DNA from: Kingella negevensis | GTDB lineage: Bacteria > Pseudomonadota > Gammaproteobacteria > Burkholderiales > Neisseriaceae | Direction: 5' to 3' | DNA length: 64,000 nucleotides | NCBI RefSeq assembly: GCF_030177895.1 | Contig: NZ_CP123448.1 | Coordinates: 1,736,001-1,800,000, forward strand | In this document: positions 45,842 through 53,289 of the stretch, one piece after another | Layout of the letters: each line of letters starts with the position of its first letter | How positions within the stretch are numbered: position 1 is the first letter of the stretch | The notes under the pieces: generated by a model | The model's input: only the letters and a program-made list of their open reading frames with translations | Databases searched by the model: none | Told to the model about the DNA's origin: nothing | Position numbers and translations under genes: made by a program

Positions 45842-45982
45842 GAAATCTTTGCAAAACCTCAGATTTGAGCAGTTTTCAAAGCTATAGCAACGCAGCAAGC
45901 GACTACGTAATCAAGTACGTTGAGCTTGTGAGTAGCGCATAGCGAAGAAAAATGCCAAAGATGAGGATTTTGCGAAGATTTC
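45842..45982. repeat. stop-codon-abutting repeat, family 3, copy B
   Basis: 141 bp; ends GAAATCTTTGCAAAACCTCA and GAAATCTTCGCAAAATCCTC read inward. The right end overlaps the final G of the thioredoxin gene's TAG stop, and TA flanks both sides. Confidence 0.7.
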
Positions 45983-46488
45983 TATTTTGCCAATTCATTA
46001 TTTACTTCTTCATATAGTTTGGCAAAATCAGGTTCACCCACAAACACTTTCAACACTTCGCCGCGTTTGTTAATCAACACGCTGGTGGGATACAACTCTG
46101 TTTTCAAAAAAGATTTGGCGACTGACTTATCCGCGTCAAACATCACATCAAATGTCATTTTCTGCTTGGTGACATAATTTTTCACGCCGTCCAAACTGTC
46201 CGCAGGGTTAGGCGTGGGTTCGGCGATACCCAAAATCTGAAAGTCTTTGCCCTGATAATCTTGCGACATTTTCACTAATTTCGGCATTTCGCTCACGCAG
46301 CCTGGGCAAGTAGGAAACCAAAAGTTAATCAGTGTTACTTTGTTTTTCAGGCTGCCATTATCAATGGTTTTGCCTTGCAAATTACTGAGTTGAAAAGCAG
46401 GCGCGGGATTGCTGCTGGGCGACAAAAGCGTGAATGCAGCCAGTGCAACAATGGCAATTAAAATAAGCGTGGGAAAGATTTTTTTCAT
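45982..46488 (-). CDS. TlpA/ResA-like thioredoxin-fold protein
   Basis: A 168-residue membrane-anchored periplasmic thiol-disulfide protein. An N-terminal helix (LILIAIVALAAFTLLS) is followed by the thioredoxin fold with the active site FWFPTCPGCVSEMP (CPGC, about residues 58-61) and the cis-Pro in LYPTSVLI. Family members reduce cytochrome c maturation partners or protect against oxidants. The start overlaps the end of the thioesterase gene by four bases (ATGA), so they are coupled. The TAG stop touches a repeat. Confidence 0.88.
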   Translation of the reverse strand: MKKIFPTLILIAIVALAAFTLLSPSSNPAPAFQLSNLQGKTIDNGSLKNKVTLINFWFPTCPGCVSEMPKLVKMSQDYQGKDFQILGIAEPTPNPADSLDGVKNYVTKQKMTFDVMFDADKSVAKSFLKTELYPTSVLINKRGEVLKVFVGEPDFAKLYEEVNNELAK

Positions 46489-46886
46489 GGAATGTGGATA
46501 AGTTGAGCAAAATGATTCAGTAAATTTTCAGGCAGCCTGAAAACTTTGCCGTCTGCGGTGGTAGGCATGAGAGTGATTTCGGCTTGCATGCAAACTTGGT
46601 TCGTGTCGGCAAATAAAATTGGCTGTTGCAGCACGATTTGGCGCGATTGCACGCTACTGATTTGGCTGTGAATGTGCAGCAAATCATTCAGGCAAGCGGC
46701 GCGGCGATAGCGAATGTCGGCGTGGCTAACGACTAAGTTGGCTTGGCGCAATGTGTCTTGTAAACCGTGCTGTTGAAAAAAATGCCAACGCGCCGCTTCC
46801 AGAAATTCCAGATAGCGGGCGTTGTTCACGTGTCCGTAACCGTCTAAATGATAGTTCAGGACGTTGATGATGAGCGGTTGAATCAT
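46485..46886 (-). CDS. 4-hydroxybenzoyl-CoA-thioesterase-like (hotdog) protein
   Basis: A 133-residue hotdog-fold protein. The motif LDGYGHVNNARYLEFLEAARWHFFQQHGL (residues about 14-42) is the 4HBT active-site helix with Asp/Tyr/His and Asn residues of the YbgC/FadM branch. It would cleave small or medium acyl-CoA thioesters. It lies 3 bases after the 119-aa gene and overlaps the thioredoxin gene, so all belong to the tail of the mla transcription unit. Confidence 0.85.
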   Translation of the reverse strand: MIQPLIINVLNYHLDGYGHVNNARYLEFLEAARWHFFQQHGLQDTLRQANLVVSHADIRYRRAACLNDLLHIHSQISSVQSRQIVLQQPILFADTNQVCMQAEITLMPTTADGKVFRLPENLLNHFAQLIHIP

Positions 46887-46889
46887 GGA

Positions 46890-47249
46890 TTACAACTCAA
46901 TGGCTTCAAAGGCTTCGCGTTGCAGTGGTTCGCTGCTGAGGTCGGTAACAATGCTGGAAAGCTCAATTTCAAACCATTCGCGGAAAATATCGGGGTGCAA
47001 ATCTGGCCATTCGGCTTCGTCTTCGCACCAGTCTGCCAATTCCGCCGCAAAGATTTCTTCCACGCGACTTTCTACTTCATCCCACACTTCGTCTGCGTTT
47101 TGGCAGGCTGGGATTAAGTAAGAGTTTGCGTCTTCTTGCAAGTCTTCTAGCGTGAGTTCGCTCAAATCGGTATCGGGCAGGTTTTGCAGCCAATTCCAGA
47201 ATAATTCGGTTGGGATAACGATAATGACGCTGCGGTTCACTTCATACAT
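46890..47249 (-). CDS. hypothetical acidic protein, 119 aa
   Basis: A strongly acidic soluble protein rich in Glu, Asp and Trp: VIPTELFWNWLQNLPDTDLSELTLEDLQEDANSYLIPACQN and EIFAAELADWCEDEAEWPDLHPDIFREWFEIELS. No signal peptide or membrane segment. It lies between mlaA (5 bases) and the thioesterase gene (3 bases), on the same strand, so it is an operon member. I do not recognise a family; tight packing in the operon supports it as a true gene. Confidence 0.7.
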   Translation of the reverse strand: MYEVNRSVIIVIPTELFWNWLQNLPDTDLSELTLEDLQEDANSYLIPACQNADEVWDEVESRVEEIFAAELADWCEDEAEWPDLHPDIFREWFEIELSSIVTDLSSEPLQREAFEAIEL

Positions 47250-47254
47250 GGTGC

Positions 47255-48034
47255 TTACTCCTTCGGTTGGTTATTCGTTGGCATGCTGATGGTGGGTTCT
47301 GACGCGGCTTCTTTCCAATCGGCTTCTGGGTCGCTCAGTGCATCTTCTGCGTTTTCAGGCTGCGTGATACCGAGTTGCTGATTGCGCATGGCAACATAGG
47401 CTTCACGTGTGGCAATGTATTTATCCACTGCCATGCCGTCCAGTGCGTCGGTTACGTCTAGCAACTGTTCACGTGTATTCACGACCTTCACGCCTGTGAG
47501 GGCGTAACGTGCGCCGTTGTCGTGAATAATGCTTGTGGGCGAATAGACAAAGTGAACGCCATTACCTAAGCCGTCGCGCACAGTGGTTGGGCCTGCGAGC
47601 GGCAGTATCAAATAGTTGCTGTTTTTCCAGCCCCAAGTAGCGAATGTGTCGCCCAAGGTGTTTTTGTTGTTTGGCATACCTGCTGCGCTGGCAACGTCAA
47701 TCAAACCGCCAATGCCAAACGTAGTGTTCACGGCAACACGCATAAAATCGTAAGTGGCGTTTTTTACGTTGCCACGCAATACGTTGCTACCAAAACTATT
47801 CACATCACGCAAATTATTGAAAAAATTGCTGAATGCGGTACGAACGGGCTTCGGCGTTACTTTGCGATAACCACGCGCTACGGGCGACATCATATACTGG
47901 TCTGCTTTGTCGTTAAACGTGAACATGGCGCGGTTGTAGCGTTCGTAAGGGTCTTGCGTGTTGTCTGCCAACGCTGGGGCGGTTGCGCCCAAGATCAGCG
48001 CGAGCAATAGGGTTTGGCTTAGGCATTTATCCAT
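47255..48034 (-). CDS. mlaA: outer-membrane lipid-asymmetry protein MlaA (VacJ)
   Basis: A 259-residue protein of the Mla pathway, which takes misplaced phospholipids out of the outer leaflet. The signal peptide CLSQTLLLALILGATAPALA precedes DNTQDPYERYNRAMFTFNDKADQYMMSPVARGYR, the VacJ hallmark; further conserved blocks are LRDVNSFGSNVLRGN, TFGIGGLIDVASAAGMP and LGDTFATWGW...LPLAGPTTVRDGLG. No lipobox Cys at the usual place: the only Cys is at residue 4, so lipidation is doubtful. Start MDKCLSQ (48032-48034) follows GAGGTGGAAG and overlaps mlaB by 16 bases. The C-terminal tail contains uptake-word residues TQPENAE. Confidence 0.93.
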   Translation of the reverse strand: MDKCLSQTLLLALILGATAPALADNTQDPYERYNRAMFTFNDKADQYMMSPVARGYRKVTPKPVRTAFSNFFNNLRDVNSFGSNVLRGNVKNATYDFMRVAVNTTFGIGGLIDVASAAGMPNNKNTLGDTFATWGWKNSNYLILPLAGPTTVRDGLGNGVHFVYSPTSIIHDNGARYALTGVKVVNTREQLLDVTDALDGMAVDKYIATREAYVAMRNQQLGITQPENAEDALSDPEADWKEAASEPTISMPTNNQPKE

Positions 48035-48291
48035 TCTTCCACCTCGTAAAGTTCTGCCAACGAGCGCATGGATTGCGGCAGCGATTGGATTTTCAGGCTG
48101 CCTTGTCGCAATGCGGCTAATAATAGGGAAATACACGCGGAATCGGCTTTTTCTACGCCGCTAAAATCCACGCTTTGAATGTCAGGCTGCTTGCATTGGC
48201 GCAGGAATGTGTCGTATGTTTGACGATTAACCGTCCACACGCTCACTTCACCTTTGAGGTACAAGCAGTTATCTTGCACGAGCGTTTGCAT
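48019..48291 (-). CDS. mlaB: MlaB, STAS-domain subunit of the Mla transporter
   Basis: A 90-residue STAS-domain protein: the fold signature VDFSGVEKADSACISLLLAALR (about residues 39-60) with an essential Ser/Thr in the loop. It binds MlaF and stabilises the ABC complex in the cytoplasm. It overlaps mlaA downstream (16 bases) and shares one base with mlaC upstream, so all are coupled. Confidence 0.88.
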   Translation of the reverse strand: MQTLVQDNCLYLKGEVSVWTVNRQTYDTFLRQCKQPDIQSVDFSGVEKADSACISLLLAALRQGSLKIQSLPQSMRSLAELYEVEEWINA

Positions 48292-48911
48292 TATTTTTGA
48301 CCATTTTTGGCTTTTAATGTGGTGATTAAGCCATCGATGCCTTTGCTATCCAAAATCGGTTTGAATTGTGCGCGTTGGTTTTCTACCAATTTGAACACGC
48401 CTTCAAACGTAACGTTGAACACTTTGTAGGTATTGCCGTCTTGATAGGTGCTGAACACAGCCTGAACGGGTTTTTCGCCTGCGTTGCTGATGGTTACGCG
48501 CACATCAACCAACTGTTTACCACGCAATAATGAACCGCCATCTTTGGCGACTGCGTTATTGTTCACGGTTACTTGCGCGTTTTTGTAGCGCAACATTTGG
48601 CTGGCGTAGGTTTGAATCAGCATGGTGCGGAACTCGTTTACTAGCGTTTGTTTTTGCGCTTCAGTAGCTTTATTCCATGGTGCGCCAACAGACAGGCGTG
48701 TCATCAATGGAAAATCAAAATATGGCAGCGCGTAGTTTTCTGCTTGTTTGCGAACGGCTGCATCGTTTTTGCCATTGGATTTTTTCAGGATTTGCAATAC
48801 TTGAGTAGCGTTGTCTTTCACTTGCTCAACCGCTTGTTGTGGTGTGGCAAACGCCATGTTAATACTTAAAACGCCAATGCTTAATGCAGTTAAAATTTGG
48901 GTTTTTTTCAT
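48291..48911 (-). CDS. mlaC: MlaC, periplasmic phospholipid shuttle
   Basis: A 206-residue exported protein that carries phospholipid between MlaA and MlaFEDB. The signal peptide MKKTQILTALSIGVLSINMAFA ends at about residue 22. Family blocks include YALPYFDFPLMTRLSVGAPWNKATEAQKQTLVNEFRTML and YKVFNVTFEGVFKLVENQRAQF. Ribosome site AAGGAACTCAC lies before the start. Confidence 0.92.
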   Translation of the reverse strand: MKKTQILTALSIGVLSINMAFATPQQAVEQVKDNATQVLQILKKSNGKNDAAVRKQAENYALPYFDFPLMTRLSVGAPWNKATEAQKQTLVNEFRTMLIQTYASQMLRYKNAQVTVNNNAVAKDGGSLLRGKQLVDVRVTISNAGEKPVQAVFSTYQDGNTYKVFNVTFEGVFKLVENQRAQFKPILDSKGIDGLITTLKAKNGQK

Positions 48912-48939
48912 GTGAGTTCCTTATCGTTTTGGTTTATAT

Positions 48940-48975
48940 AATTTTCAGGCTGCATTTTAACGCAGCCTGAAAATT
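48940..48975. terminator. uptake-word hairpin between mlaD and mlaC
   Basis: AATTTTCAGGCTGC and GCAGCCTGAAAATT form a strong stem inside the operon, touching the mlaD stop codon. It could attenuate or process the message. Confidence 0.45.
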
Positions 48976-49477
48976 ATGGGGTTTCAGTTGCAGGCTCGCT
49001 GCTTTGTGCAGGTGTGCCTTTATCAATAAAGTTGTTGATAAACTTGTTAATCAGATTTTCCAACACCATTGCCGATGTTGTCAAAGTTAGCGAGTCGCCA
49101 TTACGCAATTTTTCTTCTTCGCCGCCGTTAGTTAAACCAATGTATTGCTCGCCCAACAAGCCTGAAGTCAAAATCGCCGCGCTTGCGTCCACGCTGAATG
49201 GATACTGGCTGTCCAATTCCATGGTTACTTTGGCTTGGAAACTTTGTGGGTCAAGCTGAATGCTGCTCACGCGACCGACCAACACGCCAGCCGTTTTAAT
49301 CGGTGCCTGCGGTTTCAGGCTGCCAATGTCTTCAAATTGCGCGTAAACCGTGTACGTTTGCGTATTGCCGCTAAAGCCGCCTTTATTGCCAGCCACTTTA
49401 AACGACAACGCACCCAAAGCCAAAAAGCCCAGCAACACAAATAAACCCACCCAAAATTCTAAAATACCTTTTTTCAT
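48974..49477 (-). CDS. mlaD: MlaD, MCE-domain substrate-binding protein
   Basis: A 167-residue inner-membrane protein with one N-terminal anchor (FWVGLFVLLGFLALGALSF) and an MCE domain: YTVYAQFEDIGSLKPQAPIKTAGVLVGRVSSIQLD and AILTSGLLGEQYIGL. Six copies make a ring on MlaE that funnels lipid. The ATG at 49475-49477 (MKKGILEFW) follows AAGGATTTGGTA; a TTG two codons upstream is also in frame but less likely. Confidence 0.93.
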   Translation of the reverse strand: MKKGILEFWVGLFVLLGFLALGALSFKVAGNKGGFSGNTQTYTVYAQFEDIGSLKPQAPIKTAGVLVGRVSSIQLDPQSFQAKVTMELDSQYPFSVDASAAILTSGLLGEQYIGLTNGGEEEKLRNGDSLTLTTSAMVLENLINKFINNFIDKGTPAQSSEPATETP

Positions 49478-49542
49478 TACCAAATCCTTGTTTCAGGCAG
49501 CCTGAAAACTTAGTTTACTCAATTATTTTCTGCAAAACCGTT

Positions 49543-49566
49543 GTAGGTTGGCTTTCCAAGCCAACA
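49543..49566. repeat. GTAGGTTGGCTTTCC palindrome (family 5 short form)
   Basis: GTTGGCTTTCCAAGCCAAC-type palindrome in the gap between mlaE and mlaD, next to uptake words. Confidence 0.45.
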
Positions 49567-49601
49567 TTCTTTTCAGGCTGCATTAACTATACGATTGAAA
49601 T

Positions 49602-50378
49602 CTAGTTCACAAACATAAACGCCGTCAAAATAAAATCCAAAGCCAACACCGTCAGCGCAGAAGACACCACTGTTCGCGTACTCGCACGCAAAATTCCCTC
49701 CGCAGTCGGCACACAATGAAAGCCCTGATACACCGCAATCAGCGACACCGCCGAGCCAAATACCAGCGACTTAATCAGCCCATTGACCACATCATAAGAC
49801 CAGCCAATATTGTTCTGCATATTTGACCAAAACACCCCATTATCCAGCCCCAGCCATTGCACGCCGACCAAATAACCGCCGTAAATCCCAGAAACATTAA
49901 AAATACACGCTAAAAGCGGCATAGAAATCACGCCTGCCCAAAAGCGCGGTGCAACCACACGCGCCACAGGGTTCACCGCCATCACGTCCATCGCTTCAAG
50001 CTGCTCCGTGGTTTTCATCAAACCGATTTCGCTCGTCATTGCACCGCCTGCACTGCTGGCAAACAAAATCGCTGCCAGCACAGGACCCAACTCGCGCAGC
50101 AACGAAGCCGCAACCATAAAGCCCAGCACGTCCGCCGACTTAAATTTTGCCAACTGCGTATAGCCCTGCAAGCCAATCACCATGCCGACAAACAAGCCCG
50201 ACACCGCAATAATCAGCACCGATAACACGCCCGAAAAATATATTTGGCGAATCGTCAAACGAATCCGCAGCAGCGATTGCGGCAATAGCCGAAGAATGTT
50301 TAGCAAAAACAAAACCGTTGCGCCCAAGGTTTGGACGAACTTGATGGTTTTTGCACCGATTGTTTGGATAAAATTCAT
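49602..50378 (-). CDS. mlaE: MlaE, permease of the Mla transporter
   Basis: A 258-residue ABC permease with five or six helices and the MlaE family blocks VLIIAVSGLFVGMVIGLQGY, LRELGPVLAAILFASSAGGAMTSEIGLMKTTEQLEAMDVMAVNPVARVVAPRFWAGVISMPLL (the coupling region), and YQGFHCVPTAEGILRASTRTVVSSALTVLALDFILTAFMF. The start codon overlaps the end of the upstream small gene by four bases (ATGA), so that gene is translationally coupled to mlaE. Confidence 0.95.
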   Translation of the reverse strand: MNFIQTIGAKTIKFVQTLGATVLFLLNILRLLPQSLLRIRLTIRQIYFSGVLSVLIIAVSGLFVGMVIGLQGYTQLAKFKSADVLGFMVAASLLRELGPVLAAILFASSAGGAMTSEIGLMKTTEQLEAMDVMAVNPVARVVAPRFWAGVISMPLLACIFNVSGIYGGYLVGVQWLGLDNGVFWSNMQNNIGWSYDVVNGLIKSLVFGSAVSLIAVYQGFHCVPTAEGILRASTRTVVSSALTVLALDFILTAFMFVN

Positions 50379-50812
50379 AAATTATTCTTCAAATTTTCTT
50401 TTAATGTGGGCGCATTATCTTTTTTCTTGATTCTATCTTTCAACTGCAAAATGCCAATCCCACACACCAACGCGACAATAAAACAGATAAAAGGAGCAGG
50501 ATTTTCCCACGTTTTCAACGCAGTTTCATAAATCACACTTAAAAACCAGACAGAAGTGATGGCAAGCAAAATTTCTTCACCAATTAATGATTTTTTTGTC
50601 ATTTCTTGCAACTTATCACGCTTTCTCGCACCCCCTTTATAATAAAAATAAAAAGCTATGCTCAAAATAATTGCCACAACACTGCGGATAATAGGTTGTT
50701 CAGATAAGATGATTTTCTCAATCAGTCCATACGTTGTGAAAAAATAAAAAATATATGATAGATAACGGATTTCGCCAAATAATCTGCGATACCATTGTTT
50801 TAATGTATTCAT
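50375..50812 (-). CDS. hypothetical membrane protein, 145 aa, in the mla operon
   Basis: A small membrane protein with about four hydrophobic segments (YLSYIFYFFTTYGLIEKII, IRSVVAIILSIAFYFYY, ILLAITSVWFLSVIYETAL, FICFIVALVCGIGILQL) and a lysine-rich cytoplasmic tail. Its stop overlaps mlaE's start by four bases. Base composition is AT-richer than the mla genes. No family recognised; most likely an inserted accessory gene rather than a component of the transporter. Confidence 0.65.
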   Translation of the reverse strand: MNTLKQWYRRLFGEIRYLSYIFYFFTTYGLIEKIILSEQPIIRSVVAIILSIAFYFYYKGGARKRDKLQEMTKKSLIGEEILLAITSVWFLSVIYETALKTWENPAPFICFIVALVCGIGILQLKDRIKKKDNAPTLKENLKNNL

Positions 50813-50849
50813 TATCAGTTCCTTTATTTTTCAGGCTGCCTGAAAAAAA

Positions 50850-51323
50850 TTATCGTGGTTCACCAAAATCCTGTACCCAATAGATAACGGGCGGCGTTTC
50901 ATTGAGCTTACGATTATACGCACCAGCCATGCCGACTTCTGTTACATTGGGGTTCATTAAATTAGCACAATGTCTCGGGCTGCTTAGCCAGCTTTTCATC
51001 ACTTGTCCGTGCGCAATATTTTCAGCAGTTGTCCAAAATTGATAACCTTCCGCTTTGATGCGGTCAAACGATTTTTTCCCGTCTTTGCTATTGTGGGAAA
51101 AATGACGATTGTCTGCCATTTCTTGCGCATGCTTTTGAGCAGCATCAGCTAATTTCTCGTTCCAGCGCAAAGGTGCGGCAGCCTGAAAATGCTTGTCACC
51201 GCACGTCCTTGCTTTTGCACGAGCCGCATTGATTGAGTTAAGCATTTCTGTTGTATGATTTGATGTTGTCGCACACGCAGAAAGCAAACTTATCACAATT
51301 AACGAAAAAATAGATGATTTCAT
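50850..51323 (-). CDS. CAP-domain (SCP/PR1-like) lipoprotein
   Basis: A 157-residue protein with a lipoprotein signal (MKSSIFSLIVISLLSAC, Cys17 as lipid site) and a CAP fold: LNSINAARAKARTCGDK, PLRWNEKLADAAQKHAQEMADNRHFSHNSKDGKKSFDRI, AENIAHGQ and MKSWLSSPRHCANLMNPNVTEVGMA. Conserved His and Glu of the CAP site are present. Bacterial members are secreted or surface proteins of mostly unknown role. It lies inside the mla operon between mlaF and mlaE, AT-rich like its two small neighbours. An in-frame ATG five codons upstream is less likely than the start at 51321-51323 after GAAGGAAATAGCA. Confidence 0.87.
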   Translation of the reverse strand: MKSSIFSLIVISLLSACATTSNHTTEMLNSINAARAKARTCGDKHFQAAAPLRWNEKLADAAQKHAQEMADNRHFSHNSKDGKKSFDRIKAEGYQFWTTAENIAHGQVMKSWLSSPRHCANLMNPNVTEVGMAGAYNRKLNETPPVIYWVQDFGEPR

Positions 51324-51367
51324 TGCTATTTCCTTCATTCAACGAGTATTCAAAGCAGCCTGAAAAA

Positions 51368-51476
51368 TATAGTTAATGCAATTATTTTTTAAGACAAGGC
51401 GACAACGCCCGCCGTGTACGTATAGTACATAAGGGCGTTGGTAACGCAGTGTTAAAAGATAAGTGCATTAACTATA
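51368..51476. repeat. Correia-like element, copy C
   Basis: 109 bp; left end TATAGTTAATGCAATTATTT, right end reading inward TATAGTTAATGCACTTATCT, core ACAAGGCGACAACGCCCGCC and GTACATAAGGGCGTTGG. Same length and layout as 12240-12348. It lies within the mla operon, 4 bases from the 88-aa gene's stop. Confidence 0.7.
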
Positions 51477-51480
51477 TGTT

Positions 51481-51747
51481 TCACGATTTCTTATTTAAAT
51501 AACCAAAATGCCAATTCATCAACGCAAAAAACACCAAAAGCGGCAAGTTACCAACAAAAAATCTTACCCAACCATTTTGTGAATAGGCAGGAATATATTG
51601 AATAAAGAATGGCTCAAAAACCTTCTTATCCAACAACACAAAAACAGCCCATTCAGCCAAAAACCATTTCCAATATTTTTGAATGTTTTGTTCGGCTAGA
51701 TTACCGTAAATCCGCCGAAACAGTTTCTTCACAAAATGATTCTGCAT
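51481..51747 (-). CDS. hypothetical membrane protein, 88 aa, in the mla operon
   Basis: A short basic protein with two hydrophobic segments (WKWFLAEWAVFVLL and FFVGNLPLLVFFALMNWHFGYL) between charged ends. It lies 30 bases downstream of mlaF and ends 4 bases before a Correia-like element. No family recognised. AT-rich composition groups it with the two other inserted genes. Confidence 0.6.
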   Translation of the reverse strand: MQNHFVKKLFRRIYGNLAEQNIQKYWKWFLAEWAVFVLLDKKVFEPFFIQYIPAYSQNGWVRFFVGNLPLLVFFALMNWHFGYLNKKS

Positions 51748-51777
51748 GATTTTTCCTTTTTTCAGGCAGCCTGAAAC

Positions 51778-52584
51778 CTATTTTTGTGTTCCCAACAAAT
51801 CCTCTTGTAAACTCGTTTTCGCAGGAAACTGAAACGCCACAGGACCATTCGGTAATCCGCCCACGAACTGCTTAATCCATTCCGAATTGCTCTGTTCCAT
51901 TTCCTGTGGGCTGCCTGAAAATAAAATCTCGCCGTGCGCCAAAAAGATAATCTGGTCCACCAATTGCAGCGAATGTCCCACATCGTGCGTTACCATGATA
52001 CTGGTTGAGCGCAACGCTTTGGTAACGCGATGAATCAAATGCGCAATTACGCCCAAAGAAATCGGATCAAGCCCCGTAAATGGCTCGTCAAACAACATTA
52101 ATTCAGGGTCAAGCGCAATCGTCCGCGCCAACGCTACGCGCCGCGCCATGCCGCCCGATAATTCAGACGGCATCAAATTTTCCACGCCACGCAAACCCAC
52201 GGCGTTTAGTTTCAGCAGCACCAAATCACGAATCACGTTTTCAGGCAGCTTGGTTAATTCGCGCATGGGAAACGCCACGTTATCAAACACGTTCAAATCG
52301 CTAAACAACGCGCCTTGTTGGAACAAAACGCCCATTTGTCGGCGATGTTCGCGCAGTTGCGTTGATGAAAACGCGCCTAAATCGCGCCCGTTAATCAAAA
52401 TTTTGCCTGAAGTGGGGCGCAGTTGTCTTGTAATTAGGCGCATGATGGTGGTTTTGCCACTGCCTGAACCGCCCATAATTGCCGCAAATCGCCCTTGTCC
52501 AATCGTGAAACTCACGTTTTGCAAAATGGGGCGGCTGTTATAGGCAAAGGCAACTTGTTGAAATTCAATAAACGGCACAGTCAT
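51778..52584 (-). CDS. mlaF: MlaF, ATPase of the Mla transporter
   Basis: A 268-residue ABC ATPase: Walker A GGSGSGKTTIM (about residue 36), signature LSGGMARRVALARTIALDP, Walker B LMLFDEPFTGLDP and the switch histidine in VTHDVG. It powers lipid transport by MlaE. First gene of the operon; normally mlaE follows directly, but here about 1.4 kb with three small genes and a repeat lie between. An uptake word sits at its stop codon. Confidence 0.95.
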   Translation of the reverse strand: MTVPFIEFQQVAFAYNSRPILQNVSFTIGQGRFAAIMGGSGSGKTTIMRLITRQLRPTSGKILINGRDLGAFSSTQLREHRRQMGVLFQQGALFSDLNVFDNVAFPMRELTKLPENVIRDLVLLKLNAVGLRGVENLMPSELSGGMARRVALARTIALDPELMLFDEPFTGLDPISLGVIAHLIHRVTKALRSTSIMVTHDVGHSLQLVDQIIFLAHGEILFSGSPQEMEQSNSEWIKQFVGGLPNGPVAFQFPAKTSLQEDLLGTQK

Positions 52585-52700
52585 GGCGAAAATCTAGGGA
52601 TAAAAATAAGAAATGGTATGCGTTCAATAGCGCAAATGCAAGATAAATGCGGTTATCTTGGGGTTTTTTACGCGAAATTGGAACAAAAAAGCGACAGATA

Positions 52701-52739
52701 AAAAAAGACTCTTTGAGAGAGAAAATTCCCAAAGAGTTC
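52701..52739 (-). terminator. terminator of the tRNA-Val/tRNA-Asp pair
   Basis: GACTCTTTG and CAAAGAGTTC form a stem, with T6 on the minus strand beyond it. Confidence 0.65.
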
Positions 52740-52791
52740 AGATAGGTTTTATATAAACCAAAGGATTTACGAAAGGATACATGATGAAATT

Positions 52792-52868
52792 TGGCGCGGT
52801 GGACGGGGCTCGAACCCGCGACCACTGGCGTGACAGGCCAGTACTCTAACCAACTGAGCTACCACCGC
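52792..52868 (-). tRNA. tRNA-Asp (GTC)
   Basis: 77 bases with encoded CCA. Acceptor GCGGTGG / CCACCGC, anticodon loop CCTGTCACG (GTC), T arm GCGGGTTCGAGCCCCGT. Confidence 0.95.
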
Positions 52869-52902
52869 GCAACCGATTGCCGTTAAAGCAACCGATAAAA
52901 AC

Positions 52903-52978
52903 TGGTGGGTGATGACGGAGTCGAACCGCCGACATTCTGCTTGTAAGGCAGACGCTCTACCAACTGAGCTAATCACCC
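52903..52978 (-). tRNA. tRNA-Val (TAC)
   Basis: 76 bases with encoded CCA. Acceptor GGGTGAT / ATCACCC, anticodon loop CCTTACAAG (TAC), T arm GGCGGTTCGACTCCGTC. It lies 34 bases upstream of tRNA-Asp on the same strand, so they share a transcript. Confidence 0.95.
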
Positions 52979-53289
52979 ATATTTTCTTCGCTGCGTTAGC
53001 GAAGACCGAATTAAACCAGTTTTCGGGTTTGTGTGCAAGTGTTTTCTTGAAAATATTTTACGTTATTTTATAAATTTTTGTTTGAATTGAGAATTTTTTA
53101 GAAAATATTTTCAGGTTGCCTGAAAAATGTGTAATTTAGTATCAGTGTAATCAAAAATTTGTAAATGGGCTTTTGTAAGTAATTGTATTTTATAATTTTG
53201 TTTTGTGAAATGAAATATCAAAGCCTTGTTTTTCGGACTAATTTTACTTATTATGCGCCACTTTATGACTTTTAAAACATATCAACGCT
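52979..53289. other. divergent AT-rich region between tRNA-Val and macA
   Basis: 311 bases. It must hold the promoter of the tRNA pair (minus) and of macA (plus). One uptake-like word at 53111-53126. No gene seen and no clear operator. Confidence 0.4.

Noticed and set aside
52767..52976. Minus-strand frame MISSVGRASALQAECRRFD
   Set aside because: It is a read-through of the tRNA-Val and tRNA-Asp genes, not a protein.
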